64,000 nucleotides of DNA, taken from Macrosoma leucophasiata (lineage: Eukaryota > Arthropoda > Insecta > Lepidoptera > Hedylidae). The notes below the pieces were generated by a model. The model had not been told where the DNA came from. It did not search any database and saw only the letters and a program-made list of their open reading frames with translations. The stretch is taken from contig JAWQUS010000025.1 of the NCBI GenBank assembly GCA_036365455.1, positions 20,558,001-20,622,000 of the forward strand, written 5' to 3'. Position numbers and translations under genes: made by a program. Shown here piece after piece: positions 44,693-55,404 of the stretch. How positions within the stretch are numbered: position 1 is the first letter of the stretch; each line of letters begins with the position of its first letter.

Positions 44693-44985
44693 TAGTACCT
44701 ATATAGAAAACGAAAAATTAAAAATATATCCGAGTGTTACATGTAGGGGAGGTACCCTAAATAATTTTATTTTTCATGTTTTTATTCTACCACTTTGTCG
44801 GCGTAATTAAGGTGTATACTTGTGCCAAATTTCAAGTCTCTAGTACCAATAGTTATGGCGCTAAACCGCGGACGGACGGACGGACGGACAGTCGGACGGA
44901 CAGACAGACGGACAGACAGACAGACAGACGGACATGGCAAAACTATAAGAGCTCCTTATTTACTACGGAACCATAAAAATTAAAA
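44693..44985 (+). repeat. Family K repeat with (GGAC)n/(GACA)n microsatellite
   Basis: ACCACTTTGTCGGCGTAATT, AAGGTGTATACTTGTGCCAA and a 60-bp GGAC/GACA run at about 44868-44935, then ACTATAAGAGCTCCTTATTT. The first 150 bp also match 53868-53995. Confidence 0.7.
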
Positions 44986-45035
44986 TGCGTTTGGAACACG
45001 GAGATGATGAGATGGTTCCATATATAGAAGATGAT

Positions 45036-45134
45036 AACGTAACCGGCGAGTCGTGGGTGTTTGCTTGTATGATTGAATGCATGCATTTACCTCTGCCTAC
45101 CCCTTCGGGGATTACAGGCGTGAAGTTACGTAAT
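45036..45134 (+). mobile_element. Family C SINE, 5'-truncated
   Basis: AACGTAACCGGCGAGTCGTG, GTTTGCTTGTATGATTGAAT and CCCCTTCGGGGATTACAGGC, ending TGAAGTTACGTAATAA. Only the last 100 bp are present, as expected of truncated retroposition. Confidence 0.75.
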
Positions 45135-45149
45135 AAATAGACATATAGA

Positions 45150-45517
45150 GAACTAGCGGCCCGCCCCTGCTTCGCGCGGGTGCAATGTTACCTACCCTCT
45201 CCTAGTCGTCTTAGCGTGATGATTATAGATATAGCCTGAAGCCTTCCTCGATATCTTTTATAGTTTAGGCAGCGTACGCAAAATGAGTAACTTTTCTAAT
45301 TGATTTTTTACACCTTGTGTCTGAAAAACCCAAATTTAGATATTTGGGTTTTTCAGACGGAACCCTATTTTTCCAAAATAAAATATAGCCTACGTTACCC
45401 GTGGATAATGTAGCTTTCGAATAGTGAAAGAATTTTTAAAATCGGTCCAGTAGTTATTGAGCCTATTCAATACAAACAAACAAAAAAATATTACCTCTTT
45501 ATAATATTAGTTTAGAT
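45150..45517 (-). mobile_element. Helitron-like element
   Basis: ACTAGCGGCCCGCCCCTGCT then TCGCGCGGGTGC (hairpin-forming 3' end), with CTCTTTATAATATTAGTTTA at the far end. A separate 17-bp-arm hairpin lies inside at 45319-45358. Confidence 0.65.
45319..45358. repeat. Perfect 17-bp hairpin
   Basis: GTCTGAAAAACCCAAAT and complement with a 6-bp spacer, inside a Helitron-like element. Confidence 0.88.
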
Positions 45518-46077
45518 CCCTAGTGTAGGGATTAGGAAAAAGAAATAATCAAAATTTTAGTAAAATCGGACAGGTAAATAGACAGACAAATGTACCTACA
45601 CATTTTTGCATCTATTACATTAGTATGGATGCTGACAGTTCTGCAGTGCGTACCTAGTCCACGTGCAATTCACGATGATAGAGAGTACTGCAGCGTAAAT
45701 ACAACTAAAAAAAAAATACTTCCAAACGGTTCAAAGGTGTCATTAATTCTAGTAAATTGAATTAAGGTATGAAACATATCTACATTAAATATTTTAATTT
45801 ATTAAACTCGCACTAGAATGTCTAATTTAATATCCCGATAGTTAATCTAATTGATTAATTGGATCCAATTGATTGCTGCATAACATTTAATTAATTAACA
45901 GCCCTCTTTATTATGAGATACACGTCGAACTTGTATTTTCCGGTGGATTATATTATCGATTTTAATTTATATTGGTACTTTTACTATAGCGTATAAAGAG
46001 CGTTTTATAAGCAAATCAATCATTATAATTAAACTAGGTTTTCCTAATGTGAGATTAACGACACATGTTAATCAATA

Positions 46078-46394
46078 CAGTGCCGGATTAGCCATATAGC
46101 AGGAGTAGCAAATGCTACGGGCCCGTGCCTGTGCCCAAAAAAAAAAACACAAATATGTAATACACCTTAGCTATTCTCAAAGGGAGCGTTGACCACTAAT
46201 TATATAGGTACCTATATTATTATGTTGCAAGTTGGCAATACCACAATACTTACAGGGGGAATCCCCTAAATTTGTTTTCGATTCCTTTTCGTAAATGTTG
46301 TTTTATTTACATCCTAAATTTCAGTAGGCAATGTAACTCTAGGGCCCCATGGTCACATTTGCTACGGGCCCCGCACCGGCCTTATCCGGCACTG
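46078..46394. mobile_element. hAT-type non-autonomous element (family M7)
   Basis: CAGTGCCGGATTAGCCATAT ... CGGCCTTATCCGGCACTG. AATCAATA occurs exactly on both sides (46070-46077, 46395-46402). The subterminal GCTACGGGCCCG / GCTACGGGCCCC blocks are in direct orientation. Confidence 0.92.
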
Positions 46395-46785
46395 AATCAA
46401 TAAACATAATAATTTGAGCAGACTTCAAATAATCCATATATATCGAATAATGTATCTAAAAGCAAATATTAATTTATATTCGATCTTTTACTGCACCGTA
46501 TATACAACGTTTGTATAAGGAAATTAATCATTGATATCATTAAATTTAAAATAAGTTTTCCTAATGTGACATTAGCGACACAAGCTAATAAGCACTAAAA
46601 AACTTAAGTAATAAGCACAGTATTTTGAGTAATTAGACTTCAAATAATCTATATTATTTTTAGATAGGTATCTCATCTATACATACAAATGAATAAAATT
46701 GGAGTGTCTGTTTGTAATATATAAATAACCGCTTTTTACTAAAAGAATGTGAAGGTATATTAATATATAAAAAAAAGAAATATAT

Positions 46786-46847
46786 AAAGAAAGAACCATA
46801 AAAGCATTAATTAAATTATTAATTAATGCTTTTATGGTTCTTTCTTT
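46786..46847. repeat. Perfect 29-bp hairpin
   Basis: AAAGAAAGAACCATAAAAGC(ATTAATTAA) and exact complement with a 4-bp spacer. The longest perfect short-spacer palindrome noticed in the window. Confidence 0.9.
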
Positions 46848-47062
46848 CACCATACCAGGAAGTACCTACTACACTATTTACCTTGTACCTTAGTATTGAA
46901 CTAATGAAAACTTAAGTCAGCCACAGGTACATAATATTTAGGCTATTCGCCTTAGTTGTTAAACTAAATACCTATTGTTTCTGTTAGATGGTAATGTAAG
47001 GATTCGTAAGTCTGTTCAAAATCTGCAATACAGTATCTATACTGGACATTTATATATTATAT

Positions 47063-47359
47063 ACTGGTGGTAGAGCTCCAGTGATGGAGCTCGCGGGCGT
47101 AGGCACCACCGCATTACCTAATATACTTGCCGCTAAATGGTAGTGTTCAGCACTATCGTGTTCCGGTCAGGTGGTAATGTACGGCCCTGTAATTCAGGCA
47201 CAGAGGCCATAACAACTTAGGCCTCAGGAGTGGCAGCGCATCTGCATTTTGACCTCTGGTCATTGTGTGGGTGTCTATAGGCTGCAGTCATCACTTAACA
47301 TCAATGTGAACTGCATGCTTGTTTGCCACTTTCATTACATAAAAAAAAAAAAAAAAAAT
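47063..47359 (+). mobile_element. Family A copy, full length
   Basis: ACTGGTGGTAGAGCTCCAGT through CACTTTCATTACATAAAAAA with an A-run of about 18. This is one of the best reference copies in the window. Confidence 0.9.
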
Positions 47360-47735
47360 GTACATCTACATATAATATATAATAGACTGTATTCTCCGAC
47401 AAAGAACGTTCTCTATCAACGTGAAAGAACCGCATTGCTTCTTTTAAAATATTAAAGGTTAATAGGTAGGTACTACAATCACACACAATTACGCGCCACA
47501 ACATGATTGAATAGCAATAAAAAAAATCTAATTTGTTTTTATTATACTCATCTATTTGCAGGAAGGTACGTAGGTACTAGAACAAAAAAGGGTGAGTGGC
47601 TGACTTCATCTGGTTTGCTAGCGTGGGGTGAATGATCTAAAGCGGCCTTGCGCACGCATCTGCCTTACAACTAAACACCGAGAGTACCAAAATCTTGCAT
47701 CAGGTGGTATTAGGTGAGAATAGCTCTCTGTCTTA

Positions 47736-47883
47736 TGCTGAGATTCCACACTTCCGACAGACCGCACTACGACTTTACTTTGAACAAAGTATGCTTAGAA
47801 CTGTCAGTATAGAATGGGATTTGACAGTTCGAAGCGTACCTGTCTTGCAAGTAAAGTCGTAGTGCGGTCTGTGAATCTCGCCC
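47736..47883. mobile_element. MITE (family M5) with TTA flanks
   Basis: The terminal repeats ACAGACCGCACTACGACTTT and AAAGTCGTAGTGCGGTCTGT are perfect. The outer part is GAGATTC/GAATCTC, with an inner GAACTGTCA/TGACAGTTC pair. TTA lies on each side. Confidence 0.78.
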
Positions 47884-48535
47884 TTAATGCATGCACACAA
47901 AAACAAAGTAGACAAAAGTCTGATTAAAGACAAGAAGTCTACGTCCATTCATTAAAAAAGCAGGAAGAACGCGCGAATACAGTTCTGCCTTTTCCCTTTG
48001 AGACATTAAATAAATAAACTTTACTGAGATTATAACATTTTCGTCCGCTAAATCGTCCTCGATAATGTATTTAACTAGTCGCATAATGCACTGTACTTTG
48101 ATTGCGTCTACGAAAAGACCTGAACATTGAGTGAACGCTTCGAATACTCTGAATATGTGATGATAGATAGATAGATGAAAAGAGCTTGTCAAATGATACG
48201 AGTAACAAAGATTTTTAAGCATCCAAAGGTGTTAATAAACTATCAAGTGAAGTGACTGTGATGATGAAGAATCTTGCAAGTTCAAAGTAACATTTGACAT
48301 GAGCACTACGAATGTGACATCCTTTACACACTGCACGGTTAAGAACAAAGGACACTGCGCGTACCTACAGCAAGAGATCATGCCTCTTCTCCTATAATTA
48401 GGTACTTAGCGAAATGTAAAAAAGCGATTTTCTACTCTCGGTGTTATGTGGCCTTGCGCAATAACTACCATCCGAAAGTGACATAGTAATTCGATCGGTA
48501 ATTGCGCCGGTTGAAATAAATATATTTATTTATTA
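47884..48535. other. Unassigned DNA with a 112-codon minus-strand frame
   Basis: The frame 48222-47884 (MLKNLCYSYHLTSSFHLSIY...) shows no signal peptide cleavage pattern or domain and probably is chance. Confidence 0.35.
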
Positions 48536-48842
48536 CTAGCTGTGCCCGCGACTTCGTCCACGTGAGAAAAAATATGATTGTTCAGTATCTACCCGGACGA
48601 AGTCGTGGGCGCAGCTAGAAAAAAAGTAGCCTAAGTTACTCATCAGCTATCTGCTAGTGAAAGTCCCGTCAAAATCGGTCCAGCCGTTCCCAAGATTAGC
48701 CCCGCCAAACAGACAGGCAGACAGACAGACAAAAATTGGTAAAAATTGTGGTTTTGGTATATGTACCGCATACATTTAGTAAAAAGCGGTTATTTTAATA
48801 TTACAAATAGACACTCCAATTTTATTTATTTGTATAGATTGT
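48536..48842 (-). mobile_element. Helitron-like element, composite
   Basis: ACTAGCTGTGCCCGCGACTT then CGTCCACGTG, and 60 bp later the opposite-oriented end GACGAAGTCGTGGGCGCAGCTAG given as GACGAAGTCGTGGGC and GCAGCTAG. Then CGGTCCAGCCGTTCCCAAGA and a GACAGACAGACA run. Confidence 0.6.
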
Positions 48843-49379
48843 CATTCACTGATAAGCCAGACGAGGGGGAGAAGAAATCTTAAGCAAATGGAAGCTATAA
48901 GTTTTCCTTCCCATTCCGTTCTTTACTTGATAGTTTAATTTAAATAAAATTTTGATTCTGATTCTGAAAGAGACTGTGTTGGTAAAAATAAATAAATATT
49001 ACTGTTGTTGTATCCCTAAATAAGTATTAAGATGTTGTGTAGTGCAAGTAATACTAAAAATTTATTTTTATAATTTATTATTTCAAAAATTTTCCATTAA
49101 ATTACCTTTGAATGCAATTTGTACCATTAATATAGGCTACGGAAGTCGGAAACTTGTTTACAGATTAAATGTTCGGCGATGTTCAGAGGTTTTAAAGTAA
49201 TCTAGTAAAACGTCAGCTAAATTAAGACCTCACTTATCAAGCTTGATAAATTCCTAGCCTAGGTGTACGGTAAACGGTTGAGAACGATAAATTAACTCTT
49301 AAATCAACATTACTGCTTAAGTCTTAAGGCTACCAATCTAATCAATCAATCAATCAATCAGGGTTGATTTACATTTTTG

Positions 49380-49668
49380 ACTGGTGTTAGAGATCCAGTG
49401 ATGGAGCTCGCGGGCGTAGGCACCACCGCGTTACCTAATATATACTTGCCGCTAGATGGTAGTGTTCAGCACTATCGTGTTCCGGTCAGGTGGTAATGTA
49501 CGGCCCTGTAATTTCCGGCACAGAGGTATAACACCTAATGCCTCAGGAGTGGCAGCGCATCTGCATTTTAACCTCTGGTCATTGTGTGGGTGTCTATAGG
49601 CTGCAGTCATCACTTAACATCAATGTGAACTGCACGCTTGTTTGCCACTTTTATATCATAAAAAAAAT
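49380..49668 (+). mobile_element. Family A copy, full length
   Basis: ACTGGTGTTAGAGATCCAGT to ATATCATAAAAAAAATAG. Over 90% identical by eye to 47063-47359. Confidence 0.9.
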
Positions 49669-49811
49669 AGCGCATCATCTCTTTATCTTAAAAAGTCATA
49701 GAACAAATGTTGTTGAGATTGATATAGAGAGAGTGCCTACAAGAGGTGATGCGCTAATTAAAATTAAGCCTGTTTACAGGTTGGCCCAAAGATAGTCCAA
49801 AGGACAAAGTT

Positions 49812-49997
49812 TTTTTAATGGAATCATGATGGCAAAGCTTGCAGCTCGGATTGTTGGTAAGTGAATACTGTCGCTTATAGACGTGTACACAAAAACCGAT
49901 GGTCCAAATGCAAATGCGTGGTCTGCACTGCACGTGTAGCAACCCCGGAAGCCTAACTTGTTTGGCTTCTCCGAAAGTTATTACGAGGCCATACATA
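49812..49997 (-). mobile_element. Ancient family A copy interrupted at its 5' side by SINE B
   Basis: TTTTTTAATGGAATCATGAT, GATGGTCCAAATGCAAATGC and TTATTACGAGGCCATACATA keep the family A order with many changes. The following family B insertion ends the alignment. Confidence 0.6.
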
Positions 49998-50366
49998 ATA
50001 ATAATAATAATAATGGCAACCCATTATACGTCCCACTGCTGGGCACGAGTCCTTCCCCTTTTTTTTTGGGGGGAGGCCTGGAGCTAACTCCACCACGCTG
50101 CTCCAATGCGGATTGGTGGAGGTGGGTGGGTTAGTGGCCAACCTACTGTCGGATGTTTTCAAACCGCCCATAAGGCCTCCGACAAGGTTTAACGACTGCT
50201 ATCCATCGATAGCAACCGGGACCGACGGCTTAACGTGCCCTCCGAAGCACGGAAACGCGCATTTAATTTGCCACTAGCGGTCACCCATCACACTACCCGA
50301 CCGCGCCCGTAGTGCTTAACCGAGCAGATCGCTTACGATCTACACCAGCCGCTGGGCCATGCGTAG
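49998..50366 (-). mobile_element. Family B SINE, copy 5, inserted at a family A copy
   Basis: A complete minus-oriented copy with an (ATA)n tail at 49998-50010 and its head ending GGCCATGCG. It abuts a diverged family A fragment on its left. Confidence 0.85.
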
Positions 50367-50644
50367 GCCATACGTAGGCCCTACATACATATAATCATCT
50401 AATCGAAACAGGATGGAGGGCAGACCCTCCATACGCAAAATGAAGGTAAGTAACTGCGTGCGAAAAACTGGGGACCGGAGAATTGGTGAGGTTCCAATAT
50501 GATTTTTATTATATTGCAACCCCACCTCATTAAACATTGTTTCTTTAAGGTAACCCTTAACGCCATGTGTGTGTTTTACCATATCTCTATGTTCGAAATT
50601 TCTATCCACGGGCGATGTATACGGGTAACAGCTCGTATTACAAT

Positions 50645-50829
50645 CTTAATATATATAAATCTCGTGTCACAATGTTTGTCCTCAATGGACTCCTAAACCA
50701 CTTAACCGATTATAATAAAATTAGCACACCATGTGCAGTTCGATCCAACTTGAGAGATAGGATAGCTTACATTACGCTATGACTAATAGGAGCAGAGCAG
50801 CGCGGGCGAAGCCGGGGCGGGCCGCTAGT
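50645..50829 (+). mobile_element. Helitron-like element, short
   Basis: TCTCGTGTCACAATGTTTGT-type 5' region (from 50657) to GCGGGCGAAGCCGGGGCGGG then CCGCTAG|T at 50828, an excellent hairpin plus CTAG|T end. Confidence 0.7.
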
Positions 50830-51099
50830 ATTATTATATATTATTATTATATTATTATAATATTTTTTTTTTTTATAATATTTTTTTTTTTATAATATTT
50901 TATTATTATATTTATATATATTTAAATTACAATATTATTATATATTAAAAAGTACGTATATTACGTATTATATGTACTTTTTAATGATATTCTGGGCCCC
51001 GCAGCAATTTAACTATAGTAAAAGGATCTTGTTACGAAGACGCCAGAAGTTTCTATAAAGATTCCCTATTACTCCGAAGTCTAAGGATCATGTTTTCAA

Positions 51100-51255
51100 G
51101 TTAATAATTGCGGAACCGGACATTATTACTTAACCGGAACGTTGCAAAGCTGAACATAGCATTACATGTTTCTGTGTCTATAATGATGGCCTAAGAAACG
51201 AACCTTACCATCTAACCGGAATAAGGTAGCGAACACCATAACGATTTACTATCAT
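51100..51255 (-). repeat. Very diverged family A-like sequence
   Basis: ACTTAACCGGAACGTTGCAA, GCTGAACATAGC, TTACCATCTAACCGGAATAA and GCGAACACCATAACGATTTA recall the CCGGAACACGATAGTGCTGA block twice, in tandem. Confidence 0.35.
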
Positions 51256-51325
51256 TAGCGGCAGCTTTATTTATAAACCGATTGGTACCTGGAAATCTCA
51301 TTACATACTTATTGTTGAACTAGAG

Positions 51326-51504
51326 CAGTGATTCCCAAAGTGGTCCATATAGACCCCCTGGGGTTTATGGGAGACTCGATGGGGTCTACGTATATGCGTA
51401 AATAAAAATGGGATATATGGGACAGTGATATAAATGATAGCAGTCCATCGAAAGCAGAAAAAAATTGAAAGGGGTCTACAAGAAAAATAGTTTGGGAACC
51501 TCTG
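51326..51504. mobile_element. hAT-type MITE (family M8)
   Basis: CAGTGATTCCCAAAGTGGTC ... AGTTTGGGAACCTCTG. The flanks AACTAGAG/AACTACAG are an 8-bp duplication with one substitution. The end sequence is a widespread animal hAT type. Confidence 0.85.
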
Positions 51505-52199
51505 AACTACAGCATATATTTCATAATACGGACAGGATATTTTGTGGCTATACCGGTAATTGCAAAGTTACAATCTCACTTAAAGGTATCTAAGTAGTTC
51601 TTTGCATAGTTAGGACGAAGACTACCATGGAGTATAGAGTAATAAGAATATTAAGTTCTCACGGTAACGATATAAAAAGAAAAAAGAAAATTATTATGGG
51701 ATCTGTCTATCTGTTCGTCACATTTAAAACAATGTGTATCAATCAACATTTCAAACACATATTATGAAAATTTAATTCCAATTAAGCACGCATGCAAAAA
51801 TAAATATATCCATCATTGGCTAGTTACCGGGAAAAATTGCAAAGGTGACATTGGAAAACTACCAGAAAATTGAAAATTCCCAAAAGCACATTTATCAAAG
51901 CTTATCTGAGGTTTACGTTGCAGTCGCCTTGTATATCTAGTATAAAATGTGGCAAAGTATTAATTAATTAATCTCTAGTAGATATAACACTAATCGTTGA
52001 GTTCAGAAATAATTTCTCGGATTCTAATTTTATGAATGGCAAAATAAAATCAGATAGCAAGTAAGTAGGTTAACATCCGGTTCTAAATAAGATTTCACCG
52101 TATTTCAATTAATCATTTATTCAAATTATTCAAACCATTAAATCAAAATTTCCAATCCCATTACCTATTTATTCGATCATATTCATCAACAACTAATGC

Positions 52200-52400
52200 T
52201 TTGAATGAATGAATGAATTATTTATTTATTCGGGTAAATTACACCCACGCAATGCTTTTATTTTTATTCAAACTAAACAAAGAACTGAACGGTTTCTTTT
52301 TAAAATGATATCGCACAAGAATAAAATGATAAGTACCTACCTACCTATCGAATCTGTACACTTTTTATTCAGTGATTATACACGGTTCACATAAATGTTT
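52200..52400 (-). mobile_element. LINE-like 3' tail with (TGAA)n
   Basis: TGAATGAATGAATGAATTAT then TTATTTATTCGGGTAAATTA, a simple-repeat-ended element on the minus strand. Confidence 0.4.
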
Positions 52401-52552
52401 TGTAGTCGAATATAGTATACGTATTTTTAAATAATAAAGAGTTACAAAGTAACTTTAGGTATCATTCATGTCATGAATGATTTCCACTACTGAAATTTTC
52501 TTTTCGGTCCAATAAATGAACATTGCGGAGGTACGAATATACTATGTAGAGC

Positions 52553-52725
52553 TTAAGCCGTATCTCGTTGCATTTTACCGCCACTAATCGCATCTTATGT
52601 GTCCCTCCACAACGCCCTGAGCCATGAATCGGATCCGCAGGGGACTTCTATAGGTAGTTGTGTAAATTGACTTAGGCTGAGAGCCCTTAGCACTCGCCAA
52701 TTGCCATTAAGTCCATTAAAATAAA
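52553..52725 (+). repeat. Repeat J2, copy 1
   Basis: CCGCCACTAATCGCATCTTA, TGTGTCCCTCCACAACGCCC and TTAGGCTGAGAGCCCTTAGC, then ACTCGCCAAT, shared with 60484-60620. Confidence 0.65.
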
Positions 52726-53223
52726 CTTGCATTTTCTTTCCACTATGTGTAACCATCTATTGATGGTATAGCTCTATAATAAAATAATGCAATAATGCAC
52801 GTGACTTAGTTCTAAGTACCGTATGAATTACAGAAGCTGATTTTAAAGCTAAAAGGTCAACTAAGTTAATTTCAGACTAATAAAACGTGAATAAAACGCA
52901 GGCCCTAAGCCATTTAATAGAGAACCCTAAAAGTGCCGTAACAGCTATCATAACACAAGTTTTACGGAACAAATGAATTCATACGTTGGTTTAATAACCT
53001 AACTGTAAACATAACACGACGAACACGGTTCAAATTAGACACTGTCTAGTGGGCTATTTGAATGAATTTAATGGCTTCATGGTATTCGCGTTGCCTAAAA
53101 TCAATTGAAGTTCGAACAAATAGTGTAATAAAAAAATATGTTCAAGAATAAATTGTTTATTCGCACATGGACTTTCTCTAATTTTGAAAGAATGCAATAA
53201 CATGCATTTAACAATGCATTATT

Positions 53224-53286
53224 ACTGGTGGTAGAGCTCCAGTGACGGAGCTCGCGGGCGTAGGCTCCACCGCATTACCTGATTTA
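53224..53286 (+). mobile_element. Family A, left palindrome arm, first part
   Basis: ACTGGTGGTAGAGCTCCAGT to CATTACCTGATTTA, cut by SINE B and resumed at 53653. Confidence 0.88.
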
Positions 53287-53652
53287 TATAATAATAATAA
53301 TGGCAACCCATTTTACGTCCCACTGCTGGGCACGAGTCTCTCCCCTTTTTGCGGGGAGGCTTGGAGCATACTCCACCACGCTGCTCCAATGCGGATTGGT
53401 GGAGGTGGGTGGGTTAGTGGCCAACCCGCTGTCGGATGTTTTTAAACCGCCTATAAGGCCTCCGACAAGGTTTAACGACTGCTATCCATCGTTAGCAACC
53501 GGGACCGACGGCTTAACGTGCTCTCCGAAGCACGGAAATGCGCATTTAATTTGCCACTAGCGGTCACCCATCACACTACCCAACCGCGCCCATAGTGCTT
53601 AACCGAGTAGATCGCTTACGATCTACACCAGTCGCTGGGCCATGCGCGCTTC
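53287..53652 (-). mobile_element. Family B SINE, copy 6, inside the family A palindrome arm
   Basis: A full-length minus-oriented copy. TTACCTGATTTA occurs directly on both sides (about 53275-53286 and 53653-53664). It interrupts family A exactly at the sequence that other copies read through as ATTACCTAATATACTTGCC, so this is a clean retroposition with a 12-bp target-site duplication. Confidence 0.92.
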
Positions 53653-53861
53653 TTACCTGATTTACTTGCCGCTAAATGGTAGTGTTCAGCACTATCGTGT
53701 TCCGGTCAGGTGGTAATGTACGGCCCTGTAATTTCCGGCACAGAGGCATAACACCTTAGGCCTCAGGAGTGGTAACGCATTTGCATTTTGACCTTGGTCT
53801 TTGTGTGGGTGTCTATAGGCTGCAGTCATCACTTAACATCAATGTGAACTGCATGCTTAGC
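53653..53861 (+). mobile_element. Family A, left palindrome arm, second part
   Basis: TTACCTGATTTACTTGCCGC to GAACTGCATGCTTAGCCAC. The usual GCATGCTTGTTTGCCAC is altered to GCATGCTTAGCCAC, a change also present in the right arm (complement at 54147-54161). Confidence 0.85.
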
Positions 53862-54048
53862 CACACTATATGAAAATCGAAAATAAAAAAAATATCCGCG
53901 CGTTACTAGTAGGGGAGGTTACCCAAAATTTTTTTTTTCTACCACTTTGTCGGCGTAATTAAGGTGTATACTTGTGCCAAATTTCACAAAATGTACACTT
54001 TTTAGGGTTCCGTAGTAAACAAGGAACCCTTATAGTTTCGCCATGTCC

Positions 54049-54083
<35 letters not shown>

Positions 54084-54155
54084 CGCGGTTTAGCGCAAAA
54101 ACTAGTAACGCGCGTATATTATTTTTTATTTTCGATTTTCATATAGGGTGGCTAA
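53857..54155. mobile_element. Inverted-repeat element with family K core at the palindrome centre
   Basis: Arms of about 55 bp (TTAGCCACACTATATGAAAA ... CGCGCGTTACTAGT and its complement at 54103-54155) enclose GGGTTCCGTAGTAAACAAGG, AACCC and a (GTCT)n microsatellite. Confidence 0.8.
54038..54085 (+). repeat. (GTCT)n microsatellite
   Basis: Ten or so GTCT units bounded by GTCCGTCC, inside the family K core at the centre of the 53.2-54.4 kb palindrome. Confidence 0.9.
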
Positions 54156-54381
54156 GCATGCAGGTCACATTGATGTTAAGTGATGACTGCAGCCTATAGA
54201 CACCCACATAAAGACCAAGGTCAAAATGCAGATGCGTTACCACTCCTGAAGCCTAAGGTGTTATGCCTCTGTGCCGGAAATTACAGGGCCGTACATTACC
54301 ACCTGACCGGAACTCAAGTATATTAAGTAATGCGGTGGTGCCTACGCCTGCGAGCTCAGTCACTGGAGCTCTACCACCAGT
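54147..54381 (-). mobile_element. Family A, right palindrome arm
   Basis: GTGGCTAAGCATGCAGGTCA to GGAGCTCTACCACCAGT. It shares the GCATGCTTAGCCAC variant with the left arm but has its own deletion of about 30 bp in the CGCTAAATGGTAGTG region. Confidence 0.85.
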
Positions 54382-54496
54382 GCATATTTACACCATTTCA
54401 ATACTGCTCAGTAATTGGGCTACATGTATTGGGCATGGGGCATGTATTACTTAATTAAACATCTTTATCTGTTTCTGCTTCTGCGAAAACACACCT

Positions 54497-54722
54497 ACGA
54501 CACACCGCGGACACTCCGCCAAAATTCCATACAAACGCTTAATTTGGTCTCTATTACACAGACATCAATCAGTGACGTGTATTTACACGTGTACCTGTGT
54601 GCGTAGCACGTAGAGAATACCAAACGTCTCCCATAAGAGGGGAGCAGGTTGGGTGAGGCGGGGAAATCAGGCGGGACGACGAAGTGTCCATTCTATACGT
54701 AGTATTATTACATATTCTCTGC
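54497..54722 (-). repeat. Repeat J1, copy 2
   Basis: CCGCGGACACTCCGCCAAAA, GGCGGGACGACGAAGTGTCC and TACGTAGTATTATTACATAT match 18040-18185 in the opposite orientation, with about 80 extra bases in the middle. Confidence 0.65.
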
Positions 54723-55404
54723 CTACGTGATATTTGCAGAGCTCCCCTCTTGCCCCAAAGTAAGATTAGTTGAGATTGGACTAAACCCCTACTCCCCCTT
54801 ACTTAATATGGACGCCCCCTTAGGTAAGTCCAAATATTGTATCAAAGTAACGATATTATAAAACATCTTCACGAGAATAATAAGACGTTGCAAATACCAT
54901 TGACAGTTATTTTGAATATCAGCTTGGTCATGTTCCACCAATTTTCCAATAGAGGTGTAGGTACTCACATTAGAAGTACGGTATCTTTGACCTTTGCTGT
55001 ATAATTATGGTGTTATGTAGCATTTAAGAATTATGGCTGCTTTTGATAAGTTAGGGAATGACTACACCGATGTTATTCCAACGATGATAGGTGATGTGAT
55101 GAACAATTGAATGATATATTAATTGTAATGGAAATAGGTATAATTTTGTTTCCTAAGCAATGATGCAAAATGTTATAGATATATATATGTAAACGTATTT
55201 TATTTAATTTAGGAATATAGTTAAACTCTAACCTAACTTCTTTAAATAATTTCAATCTTTGTAATTGGGTACTTACCAAATAGAATATCCAATGACAGGT
55301 GTTAAACGATGAGAATAAACGATATTTTGAACATTAAATTATCAAAAAATACAAATATTCCATTCATTACTAGTAAGTAGATAGTAAGTGACTATCACAG
55401 ACAT

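Noticed and set aside
44868..44935. CRISPR-like or protein-binding repeat array
   Set aside because: It is a simple GGAC/GACA microsatellite within family K with no spacers.
47884..48222. 112-codon minus-strand frame as a gene
   Set aside because: No start context, splice sites or recognisable domain; Tyr/Phe/His/Ser-rich translation typical of chance frames.
49998..50366. A partial 5S rRNA gene
   Set aside because: The 5S-like motif is embedded in a multi-copy SINE with an RTE-type tail and lacks the 5' part and outer stem of a 5S gene.
50830..50995. Possible replication origin or matrix region in the AT run
   Set aside because: It is simply a TATAATATTTT low-complexity tract next to a Helitron-like end; nothing specific supports an origin.
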